Translations under genes and position numbers: made by a program | Shown here: piece after piece, positions 1 through 24,720 of the stretch | How the letters are laid out: each line of letters opens with the position of its first letter | Numbering within the stretch: position 1 is the first letter of the stretch | The notes under the pieces: model-generated | Databases searched by the model: none | What the model was told of the DNA's origin: nothing | What the model saw: only the letters and a program-made list of their open reading frames with translations | Source: Cololabis saira | Lineage: Eukaryota > Chordata > Actinopteri > Beloniformes > Belonidae | Direction of reading: 5' to 3' | DNA length: 64,000 nucleotides | NCBI RefSeq assembly: GCF_033807715.1 | Contig: NC_084596.1 | Coordinates: 29,834,879 to 29,898,878 of the forward strand

Positions 1-2789
1 CTTTGTGAAAGGAAAATAGCATGTGGCCAAGGGCAGTTTAAAAACAGGACAGCACTGATTAGGGAATGGACTAATTCCATTTATTATCCTATGGAATGCA
101 CGAGTATCTGAATATTTGCAGATTTCTTGTAATGTAGGAAATGCTCGTAGTGATAACCTCCTAAGACGATCCCAGATGGGGATGCCATCCTTTCAGCTGG
201 CCTACTTCCCTGACACTCATCACACATAACAGTTTGTACAATCTGCCTGCACCAGTTCTCTTGCTAAGCCAGCCATGTAATTATTGTGTGCATTTTGGCT
301 TTGCTGCAGTAGAAGGCACCAATCTTGTATGCAGAATTTATATATGATTTGGACATCATATTGTGAGCATGTTCGGTGTATTTGAGCAGCATGTGAGCAG
401 TCATGGTTGGAATCCACCGTCGATGGACTGAGAAGAATGACACCATAAAATGTGTCGCTAACGGTGATGGTTCTGTCTTGTAGAAATAAACCATGAACAT
501 GAATGTAGGAGTGGAGAAAGTGGCTCCACCTGTAGCCAGTGCGGTGGATCTTGCCTAATATGATGTTCTGATATTATTTTTATCAATTTGAAATATTTTT
601 TTAATGTGAATAGAGATGTGTGTAGGCATGCATATCTTTTTTTTTTTTAAGAGTGCATATTCTTGGTGCAATGAAAGTAAAACAAGCTCTCATTTGCTGT
701 TTACTTAACAATATAGCAGATTTGCAGGGTTGGTACTTCAGGTCAGGTGGCGTCTCCAGTGCACGTGGTCATCATAACAGTGACCTCTGTGGTTGAAAGG
801 AAAGATGTTTTAAATTGTAATACAATAACCATGTTCCATGTTAAAATAAAGCATTTAGTCTGTTTTCGTACGAGAGAAGGAAGTACAATCATGCCCTTTT
901 TTTTGCCACCACCTTTAGTTCTAGTGTTTTATGTATCAGGACATAAATGCCTAAAAGCTATTGAGTCATGAGGTGGACTTTTTCTTTTCACTTTGTATCT
1001 TAGATTTTATTCCACGAATAATGATATGATGTAGTATGTCATGTGTTGTCCATCTGAGGTTGTATTTGCTCCGTATTAAGACCTGCTAAAGAGGAGATGA
1101 TTTTATTTTTTACGTCATTATTCTCATATGTAAAACCTTAGAGTTGAAAGAGGGGTAGAAAACTTATTGAAAGGACTCTTTCCATGTGTGTGCTGTAATT
1201 TGAGCTGCTCTATTTTTTTTTTTGTAGCAGATGGTCTTGCTGTGTATGTTAGTGCACATGAATCCCTGACATGGGAATCAGTGTGAAATTCAGATTTTCC
1301 TCCAGCAAAAGACCTATACTTACTGGCTTAAGAGATGAAGAACTACATGATAAAGCACCACTCATATGTTCACTGCTTATCACCGTTTTATTATGAATTG
1401 TTGCTATTGTTAAGATGTTATACCCTATACCATTTTTTGAGGGAATACAAGGATGTTTCTGTTAAATATCAAGCCTGTATTTATGTACTGTTAACCTCGT
1501 TTTTTATTCCTGTTTCATAATCCAGTATTTGCTATTCTGTCAATCAGTAACTGCAGTTTGATATGATTATTATTTTCCATTATGGGCACATTAATTCAAT
1601 GCTCCTCTTCTGGACTTCAGAGCAAGCCAGCAGCTATCAAATGGTGGCTTTGTTAATGTTAACACACGGCTAAGATCGACATTAGTCTCAGCCAAGCCTC
1701 TGTCACGAGTGAAGTGTTCATTCTCCATTCATGTCCATTGCGAGCTTCAACCAGTCCTGCAAAAAAGGCTCTCAGAAGCACTTAACTAGCCACTAGACTC
1801 TCACAAATGTACAACTTTATCTTCGTCTTTAATGTAAATGGAAATTTCAACTGGACTTTTACCATTTACAACATAGAATGTTAAAAGATGCCGAGGCCCT
1901 CTTAGTTTTTAAGGAACAGGGCTGCTGGATATGTGTATTTATTGGGGAATTTGGCAGTGGGATAAATTATTGATTGATTGAGAAGAGTGATTTTCAGCAG
2001 GTACATGCTTTGAGTCTGTGATTTTATGAACCTTTTGAATTTTTAAACTTATAACAATGGCTCAAAATCAAACCTGTGTTTAAATACCAAATTAAATAAC
2101 GATGTTGGCATACAAAGAACTTTTTAAAGTTTGACTGTGGTCTAGCTTTTATTCAATAATTGTATTTATTATGTATTTCTTTAAAACATGTTAGGTTTGA
2201 AACAACCACTTTGACACTAATCACTGCAGACCTTTTTTACTCAATACAGCCAGTCTGATCTTTGTCGGACATTGTTTAATCCCTAAATTCACCACAAACA
2301 TTGTAGCAGATTCAGAATGAAGGCTCAAAAATTGTAAAATCTTTACACCTAGGTACCAAGACGATATACCGAAGTCTTTAAAGTGACCACAATATGATAA
2401 TTTTAGCCGCCTATTTATAACCTCTTGTACCTTTTTTATAGAATAGCTTTGCAGTCAACAAATTTCCAAAAGCTTTTGGGATGACAAAGAAAGTGAATCA
2501 CAAAGAGAGGCTCTCCCTGAAAACAAGCAGATTTGGCTGAGGCAGTTTTTTGATTGGTTGACTGCCTGGAGGCTTGCTGATAGCGAGAGTTAAGTCTCTC
2601 AAACGTGTTTGGTGTAGTGGGCATATGCGGTTGCCCAACAGTTGTGAGGTCACCAGACTGACGATGCCCGGAGGATATAACCGTACAAGAAACATCCGCC
2701 TGCATGGAGCCAATGTTAGAGGAAACGTCAAAGTGACGGTTGCCCAACAACATGAAAACTAAATATTTTGGGAATAAAATTACTCCAAT
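1..2789. other. Non-coding, nothing recognised
   Basis: AT-rich sequence with only short, scattered open frames on both strands and no recognisable protein motif, RNA gene or repeat family. Either upstream flank or first intron of agap3. Confidence 0.6.
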
Positions 2790-2796
2790 ATAATTA

Positions 2797-3780
2797 GGGC
2801 CCGAGCACTTACAGTGCGAAGGCCCTATTGTATCTGTAGGAGATGTTTTTATTTTTTCTCGTTTTTCTTCCGACGAAATGAGGGCCTTTTTGCCCCCCTA
2901 AACGTGCCCCAAAAGTCCCCAAATTTTGCACGCAAGCCAGGCCTGGCGAAAAATTTGATATTATATGGTTTGCATTAATGGGCGTGGCCTAATGGCTCAA
3001 CAGCGCCCCCTTGAAAACTTCGTGCCTCAAGCCCCACAATACAGTTTGACGTACATGCACGAAAATCGGTACACACCTGTATCATGTCACAACTTAAAGA
3101 AAAGTCTCTTGGCGCCATGGCCGAAACTGAACAGGAATTCCGCCATTTTGAATTAATCGTGTAATTTTGGCGCAATTTATGCCATTACTTCGGCTGCTTT
3201 TTCGCCCGAACCGTAACGTGCACCCAGGTGTGTTATACATCAAAATGTGCGTCTCGATTCTGCGACGATACCATTACTTTTCTCAGTTAAAAGCGTTACC
3301 GTGGCAACGATAGATGCCAAAAAACGCGCCCTCTCTTCATCTGATTGGTCCAAATTTGATAGTTCCTACTTTCTGCCATAACTTTTGAATGGTTTGACAT
3401 AAAGACTCGTTGGTGGTGTCTTCGAAGTTGGTTTTGAGTACTTGACCTTCATTGGTATGAATTAGCCCCGCCCCTTCTTCTGATTGGTCGACATTTGATA
3501 GATCCTATTTTCTCCCATAACTTTGGAATGGTATGACATACAGAGTTGTGAGTGGTGTTATCGGACTCGGTTTTGACTCCTTCACCTTAATTGGTGCAAA
3601 TTAGCCCCACCCCTTCTTCTGATTGGTCGATATTTGATAGTTCCTACTTTCTGCCATAACTTTTGAATGGTTTGACATAATGAGTCATGGGCAGTGTCAT
3701 CGGACTTCGTTTTGATTCCTTGACCTTTATTGGTGGAAATTGCACGCGCAAGGGCCCGTTCATCACTGCTTGCAGCTTTA
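2797..3780. mobile_element. Dispersed fish repeat with GGGCCC ends and internal 139-bp tandem copies
   Basis: Begins GGGCCCGAGCACTTACAGTG, where the first about 30 nt form a hairpin (AGGGCCC…GGGCCCT-like arms), and ends near GGGCCCGTTCATCACTGC plus TTGCAGC. The internal part holds three diverged copies of a unit beginning CTGATTGGTC at 3341, 3480 and 3619, so the period is 139 bp. I recognise this from fish genomes as a high-copy interspersed repeat, probably a non-autonomous transposon. The superfamily is uncertain, and AATT/ATTA flanks are only suggestive of a target duplication. No coding capacity. Confidence 0.65.
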
Positions 3781-6700
3781 ATTTGCTTTGTTTTTTGAGC
3801 TTCCTTGTAACATATTAATTAATCTTACTGTAGATAGTCAGAAATTCCTGTCAGTCAGAAAAGCACAATATGGTCACTGTATTACAGAAAACTCAACAAG
3901 TATCATGTTGCTCCCATTAAACATCCTCAATAACATTTCTAAAGAGGAAAGAGAGTATGACTGGTGGTGCTATTCCCATAACTGTTATGCAACATGTTTG
4001 AGTTTGAGCCACATTCAGTCCAATATTTACCACACTTCTTTTACCTTTCTGTTTTCCTTCTTTACAATTTGCTACTTTCAAAAATGATGGGTTTATTAAA
4101 AATACACTGCTAGCATTTGAATCAACACAGCTTTAGAAATCAATTCTAAACCAATCAAATTCAATCATGTGAACATTGCCCATGCAAAACAATGAGCAAA
4201 ATCACAATATTGAGTTTTTATATTGATGCTGCTCTGTTTCTGTAGTTGAGGTTGATGAAAAAAACATGAGTTATATTGAAGTGCTTTGATTTCTTCTTCT
4301 TTTTTTTTCTCAATCTTTTTGAATTTTGAACATGTCATACTTTTTACAGCTTGGGGCCTTGTGTGTGTGCTGGTTTTGATAGGTCATTGGGCTGGTTTTG
4401 TGACAGATCTAAAAACTTTTATATTAAATATAAATATTAGTTTGCCAACATTGTCACGGTAACCATGCCAAAACACCATGTTTGGAAAAAAAAGAAAGGA
4501 AAAAGCTGGTTGATGCAGATTGAACACAAATATACACTGCCTCAGAGACTTATGCAATGGTTTCAGAAGATCAGAAAAGCCATAGGCATTGTATTGGTAT
4601 TATATCTATCTTTGGTAATTTATAATGTCGATGACTCATTTATACTAATTCAGTCTTTCTACATGAATTAGAATCTTCAAATTTTTGACTTTGGAAGAGC
4701 TATTTATTTTCCAAAGTCCAATAAAATTAATAAATCTGTTTTAACTTCAAACACATTAGGGTAATGTTTTATTGGATCAAAGGAGAAAATGTCTTGAACT
4801 GAGCTTTTGGGGGATTTGTGCTGAAATTGGTTTGAAGACCTGAGCCTTGACAACATCATTTGGGAATCGAAGGCTTTTGTGGTCCAAACGCCTCCTGATG
4901 TTCTAGGTTTCTTTCAGTCAAGGCGGCCTGTCTCTGAGGACGATCAATTGAAGGCATGTGACAAAGGAGCGCAGGTTAAGGCGGCGCACATATCATTCAT
5001 TGCCACGCTGGTGTGGTTCATAGCTTCTCCACTTGAATGGGGTTATGTAAGATCTGCAGCCTCACTTATGTAGGAGAGTCATAAATCAACAGACACGCTC
5101 ACAACAACGCTGCAGCTTTTGTGTGAGTTGTTCAGAGTGCTCTTTATGTCTTCTTTTGCTTTGCGCTTCTCTCTTTTCAGTCGGGTGGAGATGAAAAATG
5201 ACTATGAAGGAAATTGTATAAGATCTGTTTTGATGAATCATTACTGTTGAGTTCCAAGACTCTGAGTCTGCATATTCTTAATGATAGCAATTTGAGTGAA
5301 AATGTTCTTTTCCTTTCCCATCCCATCACTTCTCCTCATATTTCTTTTCTGCAGTGCATTTTAAGTCCATCTTTTAAGCACTTTTTTGCAACTCTTTACT
5401 TTCCGTACTTAGTTTTCTAAGTAAAGAACTCTCAGATTCCTTGTGCGCTCATCTTCTCAAGCTTCCTTTCACCATCACAAAGCAGTTTTTTGGTTCCGCT
5501 TTTCTCTAGAAAGCCTTCCAAAGCTTTAAGAAAATAGAAAGGGATGCAACCCTTCTCACGGTAGTCTAATTTTGCATTCTTTGTCAAGCCGATGATTATC
5601 TTGGGGTGTGAAATTTGCTCTGATTCGCTTACGCTCTGTCGCGGTCTTTTCGTCTTCTGTGTGTTTTGCTGGCTCTCATTCATTTTCACCACATGATCTT
5701 AACAGCCACACAAGCTCAAATTTGAAGGGTTTCATTTTGCAATATTTTTTCGAAGCTAAGTGTTAGTTTCATGCGTTTTCAGCTTTTGTGGTCCAAAAAT
5801 AAAAGTTTTTATGGATGTTGTCGGACGAGTGGTCAATCCATATCTACAATGCAAATCTTTTTCGAGAAAAAAGCAGACATGGGCTCTGTTAGTTTATGTT
5901 TTTTACTGATTTACAGCTCCACCATAGCAGCATCTCAAGTTACTAATAAACAGCTTAACACCTTGCAGAAGCACAAACAAAAGCATCCGGCCTTCATGGC
6001 CATGGCCGGTGTGTGACTGGAGGAAAATGAGAATGGGACTCAGTCACCGGACGTGCAGTCAGGAACCAGTCATCACTCTCTTCCTAATCTGCCTGTTCAC
6101 CCCCCTGTTTACCACCATCTGGAGAGGATGCCAGGGACCGGCCTAGTGGCAGAATTAGACTCACAGGTTCGGAGAGCTGCCAGGCTTGAGAAGAAAATCC
6201 GGGAGAAAAATGCCTTTTTGCAGTTCATGCTTGTCTGTCCCGCGTCCTTGCTCTGTGGTATTGGCCAGCGGCCAGAAGTGCTGACGTAGACTCTCCTGCC
6301 TCTCAACAAGACGACATCAAGCTCATCTGGCATCCACACAATGCTTGTAGATATCATTTCAGGGTGTATTGCAGTCCTGTTGCACATAAGATCTTTACAC
6401 TACCTGCTAAATTGGCCACCTCATTTCTTTTTTTTTTTTTTTTCTTCCTCACAATGTATTAACTCAAAACATTTCAGGCTAAAATTGAGGTATAAGTGCC
6501 TCGTCTCCTTCAGAGCTCTATCTGCTGGAGAGCACTGAACCTCAGAGAGCTGTCATTCTCTAAATAATGAGAGTATAGGCGACCTAATATTTGACTGTAA
6601 AACTAATGATTCAATGAGCTTGTGTGCATACTGTGTGCTGTATGAATAATGCTGTTCGTGTTGTGATAATGGAGTGTGCATCAGATACTGTCAACTCTAA

Positions 6701-7624
6701 CCCTCTTGTCATTCGATTCAGTACAGTAGGTTGGCTAATTGGTGATGTGACCAGAGATGGAGAGAGAAATGATACTCTCACCATGGTTACCCATGCTTGT
6801 CGCAAGCTAAAGTAATCATTTATTTTGTCTCTGTTTGTGTAGTTAGTAAGCTGATGGATATCTGGCTCGTGTGGAGAAGTAGGTATAGTTCGGTCAGTGC
6901 GGCGTTAGAGCCAGAACCTATGACTGTCTTCGCTTTTGCATGTCTTTTCCTTCATTAATACAAGCGAGAGAAGCTTTTAAAACCTGGTCGCTGCTGGTTT
7001 GCTTCAACGTCCCCAAATCCCAACAGCTCAGTGGCCTGCAGGGAGGAAAAAGAAAGGAAAAAAAAAAGGAGAGGACAGGAAATTATAATAGGCCGTTTGT
7101 GAGGGAGAGTGCCAATGTTTGAGTGTGTTCACAAATGAGCGTCCTTGAATATGAGCCATAAGAGGAGCTCATCCCCGCTGATGAACTGCCTCTGATGGAT
7201 TCCCTCCCCCCGCAGTAATGTGGGTCACGATCATAAGGGACCTTCAGATGAAAACACAGATCAGTCAAATCCAGCATGGTTCCCAATTTACCAGACTGGA
7301 GTTATTGTGTTGAAAGCAGTCTGTACAGTAAGGGCTGCAGCCAGGGTGGTTAAAATACTGAGGTCCTTTGTGTCACCAGCATAGTGGCTACTATCCCTCT
7401 CAGAGGCATTTTTGTGTCGATCTTTGTTCATCAGATGCTTTTTTATGTGCTCCAATAATAAGAAACTCAGCCAATAACTGAGTAACAAGGTTACTCAATG
7501 ACTTTAGAAACATTTAGCGTTGTCATGGACATGGAATGAGATGATTTTTATTATGCGCTCTTGAAAAAGGAAAAAGGATCAATTTTCCTCTGGACCGTCC
7601 ATCGCAGGAAAGTTTCAAGTAAAG
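3781..7624. other. Non-coding, nothing recognised
   Basis: Mixed composition, short open frames only, a poly-T run at about 6427-6443. No conserved protein motif or repeat family identified. Confidence 0.55.
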
Positions 7625-7712
7625 ACAGCTGGAATAGGCTGCAGCAGTCACTGTGACCCTGAAGAAGAAGCGGATGGATGGATGAATGGATAGATGAATA
7701 AATGAATACACT
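7625..7712 (+). mobile_element. LINE 3' tail fragment with ATGG/ATGA tandem end
   Basis: Sequence of the form CAGCTGGAATAGGCTGCAGC…GTGACCCTGAAGAAGAAGCGGATGGATGGATG matches the common 3' end of fish non-LTR elements (GCTGGGATAGGCTCCAGC … GACCCTGAA …), terminating in a degenerate 4-bp tandem. It is a short 5'-truncated copy with no coding part. Confidence 0.65.
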
Positions 7713-9514
7713 TTTTTCAGTTTCCCCACATTTTGATGCATAATTTAGTCTGATCATTGAAATATTGTACATCAATCCTGGAAATTCTTTACATGGTTAA
7801 AAACTTTGCAATAAATCCTGTTGATGGATTCGATTACTTCCACCTCTAATGTTTTTGGATCGGTAAAGCAAACTGTAGTCCACATGTATAGTCAGTATGG
7901 TTAATTTGGACAGCTATGAAAGGTTAATCACAGCTTTGCTCAGTAGTTTGCGCCATTTTTAGAAATTCCAGGAAAACCCTGGGAGCTGGCATGACAATGC
8001 CTCACCAGTGCCTCAAAATGACGCTAAATTCAGGTGAATGTGGTAGTTTTTGACTGACAACTTTCTTCTCCACCCCTGGTAGTGCTGTTACAGTCAGTGT
8101 CAGACTATTTTGAATTTAGTGGGTTGACAAACTTCTTAATTCATGTGGCCAAACTCGAGGACTTGATTGCAAAATGAAAAGCAGCAACACTCATGTGTTC
8201 ATAATTGTTAGATGGCAAAACTTTAGATGGAAAATAAAATGGGATTATTGTAAAGATTAGGAGATTTAATAACATACTCTTCTTCTACACATATCGGAGA
8301 GGCTTTCTGCAGGTTTCTTAAACCGAAATATTCCGGATGATCTGTCTGCAGTCGTAGCTGTGTTTGTCTCTATGTCAACCAGTATGCAATTTTAAGATCC
8401 TACCGACACAGGGAGTGAATATTATTGATGTTACGTAACACGACTGCACTTTATTTCCCTTTTTTTTTTTTTGTTTATCTCTAAATTAAAGCTGTGTCGC
8501 AGATGTAGTTTGTATAGTTGAGCTGGATTAGTCGGTGCTTGAATTAAAATCTTGTCGAGACTGACGAGCAGCAGTTAATTCTCTTTAAGAGCATCCATGT
8601 TTTAGAAACACTTGAACGCTGGAGTTGTTTTTTTCCTCCATGAAAAAGTCAATGCTGTTCGAACCTGAGGGGTAAACATGAGTCCTGAAAGTAAGGCTTA
8701 TCAAACAAATGGAGTTTTATTTCATTTAATTTCATTCACAATATCTCTCAAGTCCAAGAAGGGTAAACATGCTCCGATTAAAACTAACCCACTGATGCAC
8801 AGGTTCAGAGTTTATGCTTCTTTTGGTCCTATGCAAACGCATAACCCAGGCCGAAGTAATCTGGGCCTGGAATACCATGCAGATTCGTACGTTATGTTCA
8901 CGTATTGTTTTGTCATGTAGTCGTTTGTAAAAGGAACAGTATGAAGCAATATGGTTTGTCCTCCCATAGTGTATCGCTGGTCTCTCACTGTGAAAGCAAG
9001 GTTTTCTCCTCTATCTCCCTCCCACTCTCCCGCTCCTTCCTTTCTCTGGCACTCTGCAAGGGTGGACGTGGGCGGCGATACTGAGCATGACAGCAGTGCT
9101 CTGTTGAATGTAGACTAGAAACGAGTAATAAAGAGGCGCAACACCCATGGAAACACCGAGGCAGTCTTGATAATGGTGCTTGTTTGTTGAGCTTATCGTT
9201 GCACCACCATTTTCTAGTGCTCGTGTGACTTTTTAATTAGAAGTTGCAGTCTTCCATTTATGCCGTTTTTGGGCATTAATCTCCAAATTGTTGTTCTTTT
9301 TTTTGCTGTTATTCTTGTCTCCCAGGAAATGTTTGCATCCAATGATGCCTTTATTTCTATCTTCACCTTTATGTAAGCATCCTTCTTCTTCCATAGTCTT
9401 TGCTCCTGCGGTGTTGTATGCAGCACGGAGCTCAGCAACAGTGACACTGATTAGCACAGCATCAGCCTTCAGCTGTGAATGTGTGTGTGCTTGCGGTTAT
9501 GTTTTGTGGTTGCC
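7713..9514. other. Non-coding, nothing recognised
   Basis: No repeat family, RNA gene or coding motif seen; a poly-T run near 8460-8473. Confidence 0.55.
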
Positions 9515-9549
9515 TGTGTGTGTGTGTGTGTGTGTGTATGTGTGTGTGC
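9515..9549. repeat. TG microsatellite
   Basis: (TG)n with one A interruption. It causes spurious Val-Cys and Thr-His open frames on the two strands. Confidence 0.95.
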
Positions 9550-9824
9550 TTCCTAGTTTGTATGCCCGCGTGTGTGTATCGTGTGCCCCTTTGACAGCGC
9601 AGTGGTGTTGATGAATGCAACTGCATATGAATTGAACTGAACATTATTTGAGATTCTCTGTGACACAAAACCAAACAATAGACTTTTTTATAAATATTTT
9701 CTAATCTGTTTGGTTAGAAACCTGTTTGTCTTGGATGGTTGTGCAACAGTCAGACAGGGTGTGATGTTGATGGCGCTGGAAAGTGGTGGAAGATGAATGA
9801 CTGCAAAAATCTCTGCAGAGTGGA

Positions 9825-10040
9825 TAATTACCTTCACCAAGGAGGTTGTGATTGGCAGGGGTTGTCTGTTTATTTTAAGGATGAATTAAAAAAAAGAAAA
9901 TAAATGAAGAGCTTTGCATGAATGCAACGGAGCTGTGTAGAGCGAGCCGCGCCTTTTGCTCAAAGACAACTGGGATAAGCTCCGACAGACAACCATGACC
10001 CTGAAGAAGAGGAGGCATAGCGGACTGATAAATAGATAGT
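9825..10040 (+). mobile_element. Degenerate repeat, LINE tail-like
   Basis: TTACCTTCACCAAGGAGGTT at the left resembles a frequent fish repeat start. AACTGGGATAAGCTCCGACA followed by ACCATGACCCTGAAGAAG at 9968-10006 resembles a LINE 3' tail. The two parts may come from different elements, and both are strongly decayed. Confidence 0.4.
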
Positions 10041-12640
10041 AAATGGTACAATGTCTGCAGAACTATACCGATACATATATACTGCTAGATAAAGTATAAA
10101 ATAAAACTATACTTCTAGATTTCTTGTAACACCTTGCTTCTATTTCAGACTTCATTATTTACTTCATGACTTTACCATGTGGTACATTTGCACACATGCA
10201 TTGTGGCTAGTTTGAGAATGCACAGTCACCCATTTGGAGCAATCGGGTGACCAATCAGAGCTTATCAGGAGGAGGATATTAAGGAAAAGGAAGTGTTTTT
10301 GACGGATCAAAACGATAGGTAAACCAGCATTATACAGCATAAGATGGTGAAGCAAACAAACATCCCATGATTGCAATAACTTGGCAACAGTTGTGTTGTT
10401 CAGAGAAACATATAGTTCCATGTTGAGTGAAGGACTTTGGGAATTCAACCAGCAGTCTCTTTCATAAGGCTAATATCTTGTAGCTGATGGAAATGGCCCT
10501 GGAGGTCAAATGCTTATTGGCAGATTTCCCGACATATATGAAGATGCATAAACAACAAATGGAAAGGATGGTAGAAACGCATGTGGAGTCATTACAACTG
10601 ACAGTCTTGATTGTTTTTAACTCAACCACAAAGCGTATATTGGCTACAATGATTCTGTCTTTTCTGCAGCAGTGGAAAGCTAAAGGACCGACAACACAAA
10701 TGAGAGTAACTTATACTTAAAATCCTACCACATACGTTTGAGACTCCCTCCAATTGTTAGTGGTGTGTGTTTGCAGCTTGAAGCACAGCAGTTGCAGAGG
10801 CATGTTGGAACTCAGTCAACCACACTCACAAGCAAGCATGACTTTGCTAATGGAGGACATTTGTTTACCCACGCGGAGACTATGAAAGTTACGGCAATTT
10901 GAAGACAAAAGGAAAAGTGCTTGATCGATTTTTATCCGTGATCAAGACAGTTGGCGACCAGTCTGAGCCTCGCTGTGCGTGGGGGGGCAATCAATAATAA
11001 TTATCTCAAAAACTCATGCTTATTAGGCGGTCATTGTCTACCACACTGTGTAAAACAGTGTAATTCCAGATTTATGCCAGTCACGTCCTTTTGGCCACAG
11101 TGCCTTTGGAATATGAAGTTTGTAATCTGAACCAAGCCGCAAAGGTCCAATGGATCTGACTGCATGCACCCCAAAAATATGTGTTAATGTGCACGGTCGG
11201 AGAGGAATAATAAATGCATCTCCATCAATCCCCCCTGAAAGGACAAAAAAACAACTAAAATGACACATCAAGGAAAGAAGATGATGAGTGCATCCTTGTT
11301 ATGAAGCGAGCACTACGGGATGATCAGTGTTGCAAAAGCTTCAGTGAGAGAGAGCAAACATTGTTGATTAAGTATTTGTGCATTCATGAAGAGCTTCACG
11401 TCACAGTACGACTGACATCGGTACCTTGTTGCATTCCTTTGATTTTATCACCTCCTCACCTGCTTTTACTTGCAAAAATGCAAATATTATTTGAGGGTAA
11501 AGGTTTGTCTGTCACCTGGTGCGCTTTTATGTATAATGAAGAGAAATAAAAATAACATGTACTCCATAAAGGTAATTATAAAAGAAAATTCTTAGTTGGA
11601 TTTTATATGTACAGACACATCTGTATCCGGTATTCCTGAACACTAAGACACAAATCTGTACTGAAAAAAATCTAAAACGTATCTGTGGTTTCAGTCAAAA
11701 TTGAAGTTGCAATTTTAGGACATGTGACTTCTAAAAATAAAGAAATGAACCCTGTTGCTGTTGTATAACTGAAATATAGCTGATATATTCTTATTTAGTT
11801 GTTTTTGTTTGATAATTAATTTCTTTCTATGACACCAGCTTAATTTTTTACACATAAATCGCATTAATGGAAACAGGACAAAGTAATTGGACTTTATATT
11901 CTACTCATCTCATCAGTGCTATTTGGAGATGATCTCTATCAGTTTTTTTCTCCCGTTGCTCGTCATGGCCTACTTTGTGAAGACTGAAGGTTTTTTTTGC
12001 AGTTCATGTCATCATAAGAGTGATTCAAGTCACTGTCTGCCCAATTTTCTGTGTCTGCGTACACTCTTTCTAGATTTTGGGGATTAAAATGTGAGCGTCG
12101 TGTTGGTTCACAGGAAGAGACGGGCAGATGTGGAAATTAAATCATGAATGAATGGATGAGTGAAAAATCAACTGTTGTGCGAGTGAAGTGCAACGCAAAA
12201 TTTGTCTTGACACTCAAACAGTGAGGGCTTTGAGGTTGCCTAGGCAACTGGTTGCCTGTGCGATGGATGGCCAAGTGGGCGTGGAGTCAACAGGGGTTTG
12301 TGGGCCGGGGAGAGCGGAGGCAGACGATTGGCACACAACACATGCTGCATGAGTGCTTAACGCCGAGGATTTGCCAGCGGCGTTCACCTCACTGGGGAGT
12401 GAGGAGGGTCACGACAACGTGACACATCAGGAGTCTATTCTCTTTGTCACAAGCCACAGCTGGAAGCTGACAAAGATTTGTGGGGCGGTGGGGATTGGAG
12501 AATTGTGTGTGTGTGTGTCTGTGCCTTGTTGTTTTAGCAGAGCTGAATCCACCTTTCCTATTTACCTTTTGGTGTCTTTATTAAGACGTAAACTGAGAAT
12601 AAAGTGCTTGAAATAGGAGATAAACAGTTTAAACGGTTGG
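10041..12640. other. Non-coding, nothing recognised
   Basis: Contains several 60-95 codon open frames on both strands with no recognisable motif; nothing supports a gene. Confidence 0.5.
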
Positions 12641-12644
12641 TCGA

Positions 12645-13005
12645 TTGTTGGCCTTTTTTTTTTTTTTCAAATAATCAGCATCTAGTTCATGAGGGAAGAA
12701 TGGAGCAAGAGTTTGACAGGCGGATCGGTGTTACATCAGTGGCAATGTGGACCTTGTTCGGGTTTGTTGCACTGGTGAGGATGCCCCCTGGACGGCTTCC
12801 TTTGGGAGGTGTTTCGGGATTTCAGACTGGGAGGATTCCTGGGTTCAGACCCAGGACATGCTGGAAAGATTATGAATATTGGCAGGCCTGGGAATGCTTC
12901 GGTGTTCCCCTGGAAGAGATGGAGGATGCGGCTCTGGAGAGCGAGGACTGGGCCCCTCTGTTTAGGCTACTGCCCCTGCAACCTGAATTAATGGATGGAT
13001 GGACT
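12645..13005 (+). pseudogene. Internally deleted LINE reverse-transcriptase remnant
   Basis: The frame from 12604 to 13059 contains the C-terminal part of the endonuclease/RT open frame of a fish non-LTR retrotransposon. It first shows EQEFDRRIGVTSVAMWTLF (usual form VDRRIGAASAVMWALY), then jumps directly to LVRMPPGRLP, then FRPRTCWKDYEYWQAWECFG and VPLEEMEDAALESEDWAPLF, ending in an ATGGATGG tandem. About 80-90 residues normally between the first two blocks are missing, so the copy is 5'-truncated and internally deleted although no stop codon is seen. Family assignment within RTE/L2-like LINEs is uncertain. It is not a host gene. Confidence 0.75.
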
Positions 13006-13260
13006 TTATCAGCCACAGAAAATATACACCACTTTAAGATAATATGTAGAAAGAAATAGAAAACAATGAAAAAACTGTATTTTCTATTTGTATCTTAAAG
13101 AGACCCAGTATGGACCTCATCATATGGATGTCCTTATAACTCTAATAACAGTATGTATGTTTAATCTACATAAAATATGTGTGTTTAATATATAATTGAA
13201 TTGAACTAAAAATGAATTTAAATGGAATTGATTAGAAGTTGTATTTTATTGAGTATCCTT

Positions 13261-13565
13261 TTCAATTCATTTCAATTCAGCTTTATTTATATTATGCCAA
13301 ATTACAACAAATGCCACCTCAAGGCACTTTAACAATACTATTGGCTCATTTCAAATTAGTTTAGTCAATACAAAGCCATTAGATACTAATTAGCCTTTTT
13401 TCTGTACAATGAGAGCAATTTAGCAAGCACAAGGTGACATTAGAAAGAAAAAACTCCTTTAACAGCAAGAAACCTCAGGCAAAACCAGACTTAGGGAAAG
13501 GTGGCCATTGGCCTCGACTGGTTGGAGGTTTGAGAGGACAGGGAAGAATATGTTCTCACAACGAT
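13261..13565 (+). mobile_element. Dispersed fish repeat (TTCAATTCA / TTTATTTATAT type)
   Basis: Starts with imperfect TTCAATTCA tandems, then CTTTATTTATATTATGCCAA, CAAGGCACTTTAACAATAC, GAGCAATTTAGCAAGCACAA, GAAAAAACTCCTTTAACAGC and AAACCTCAGGCAAAACCAGA, the characteristic order of a very abundant percomorph repeat. The derived peptide AKPDLGKGGHWPRLVGGLRG is a product of the repeat, not a gene. Confidence 0.75.
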
Positions 13566-24712
<11,147 letters not shown>

Positions 24713-24720
24713 CTCTTAAC

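Noticed and set aside
9288..9674. Overlapping frames on both strands around a TG repeat
   Set aside because: Low-complexity Val-Cys and Thr-His peptides from the microsatellite.
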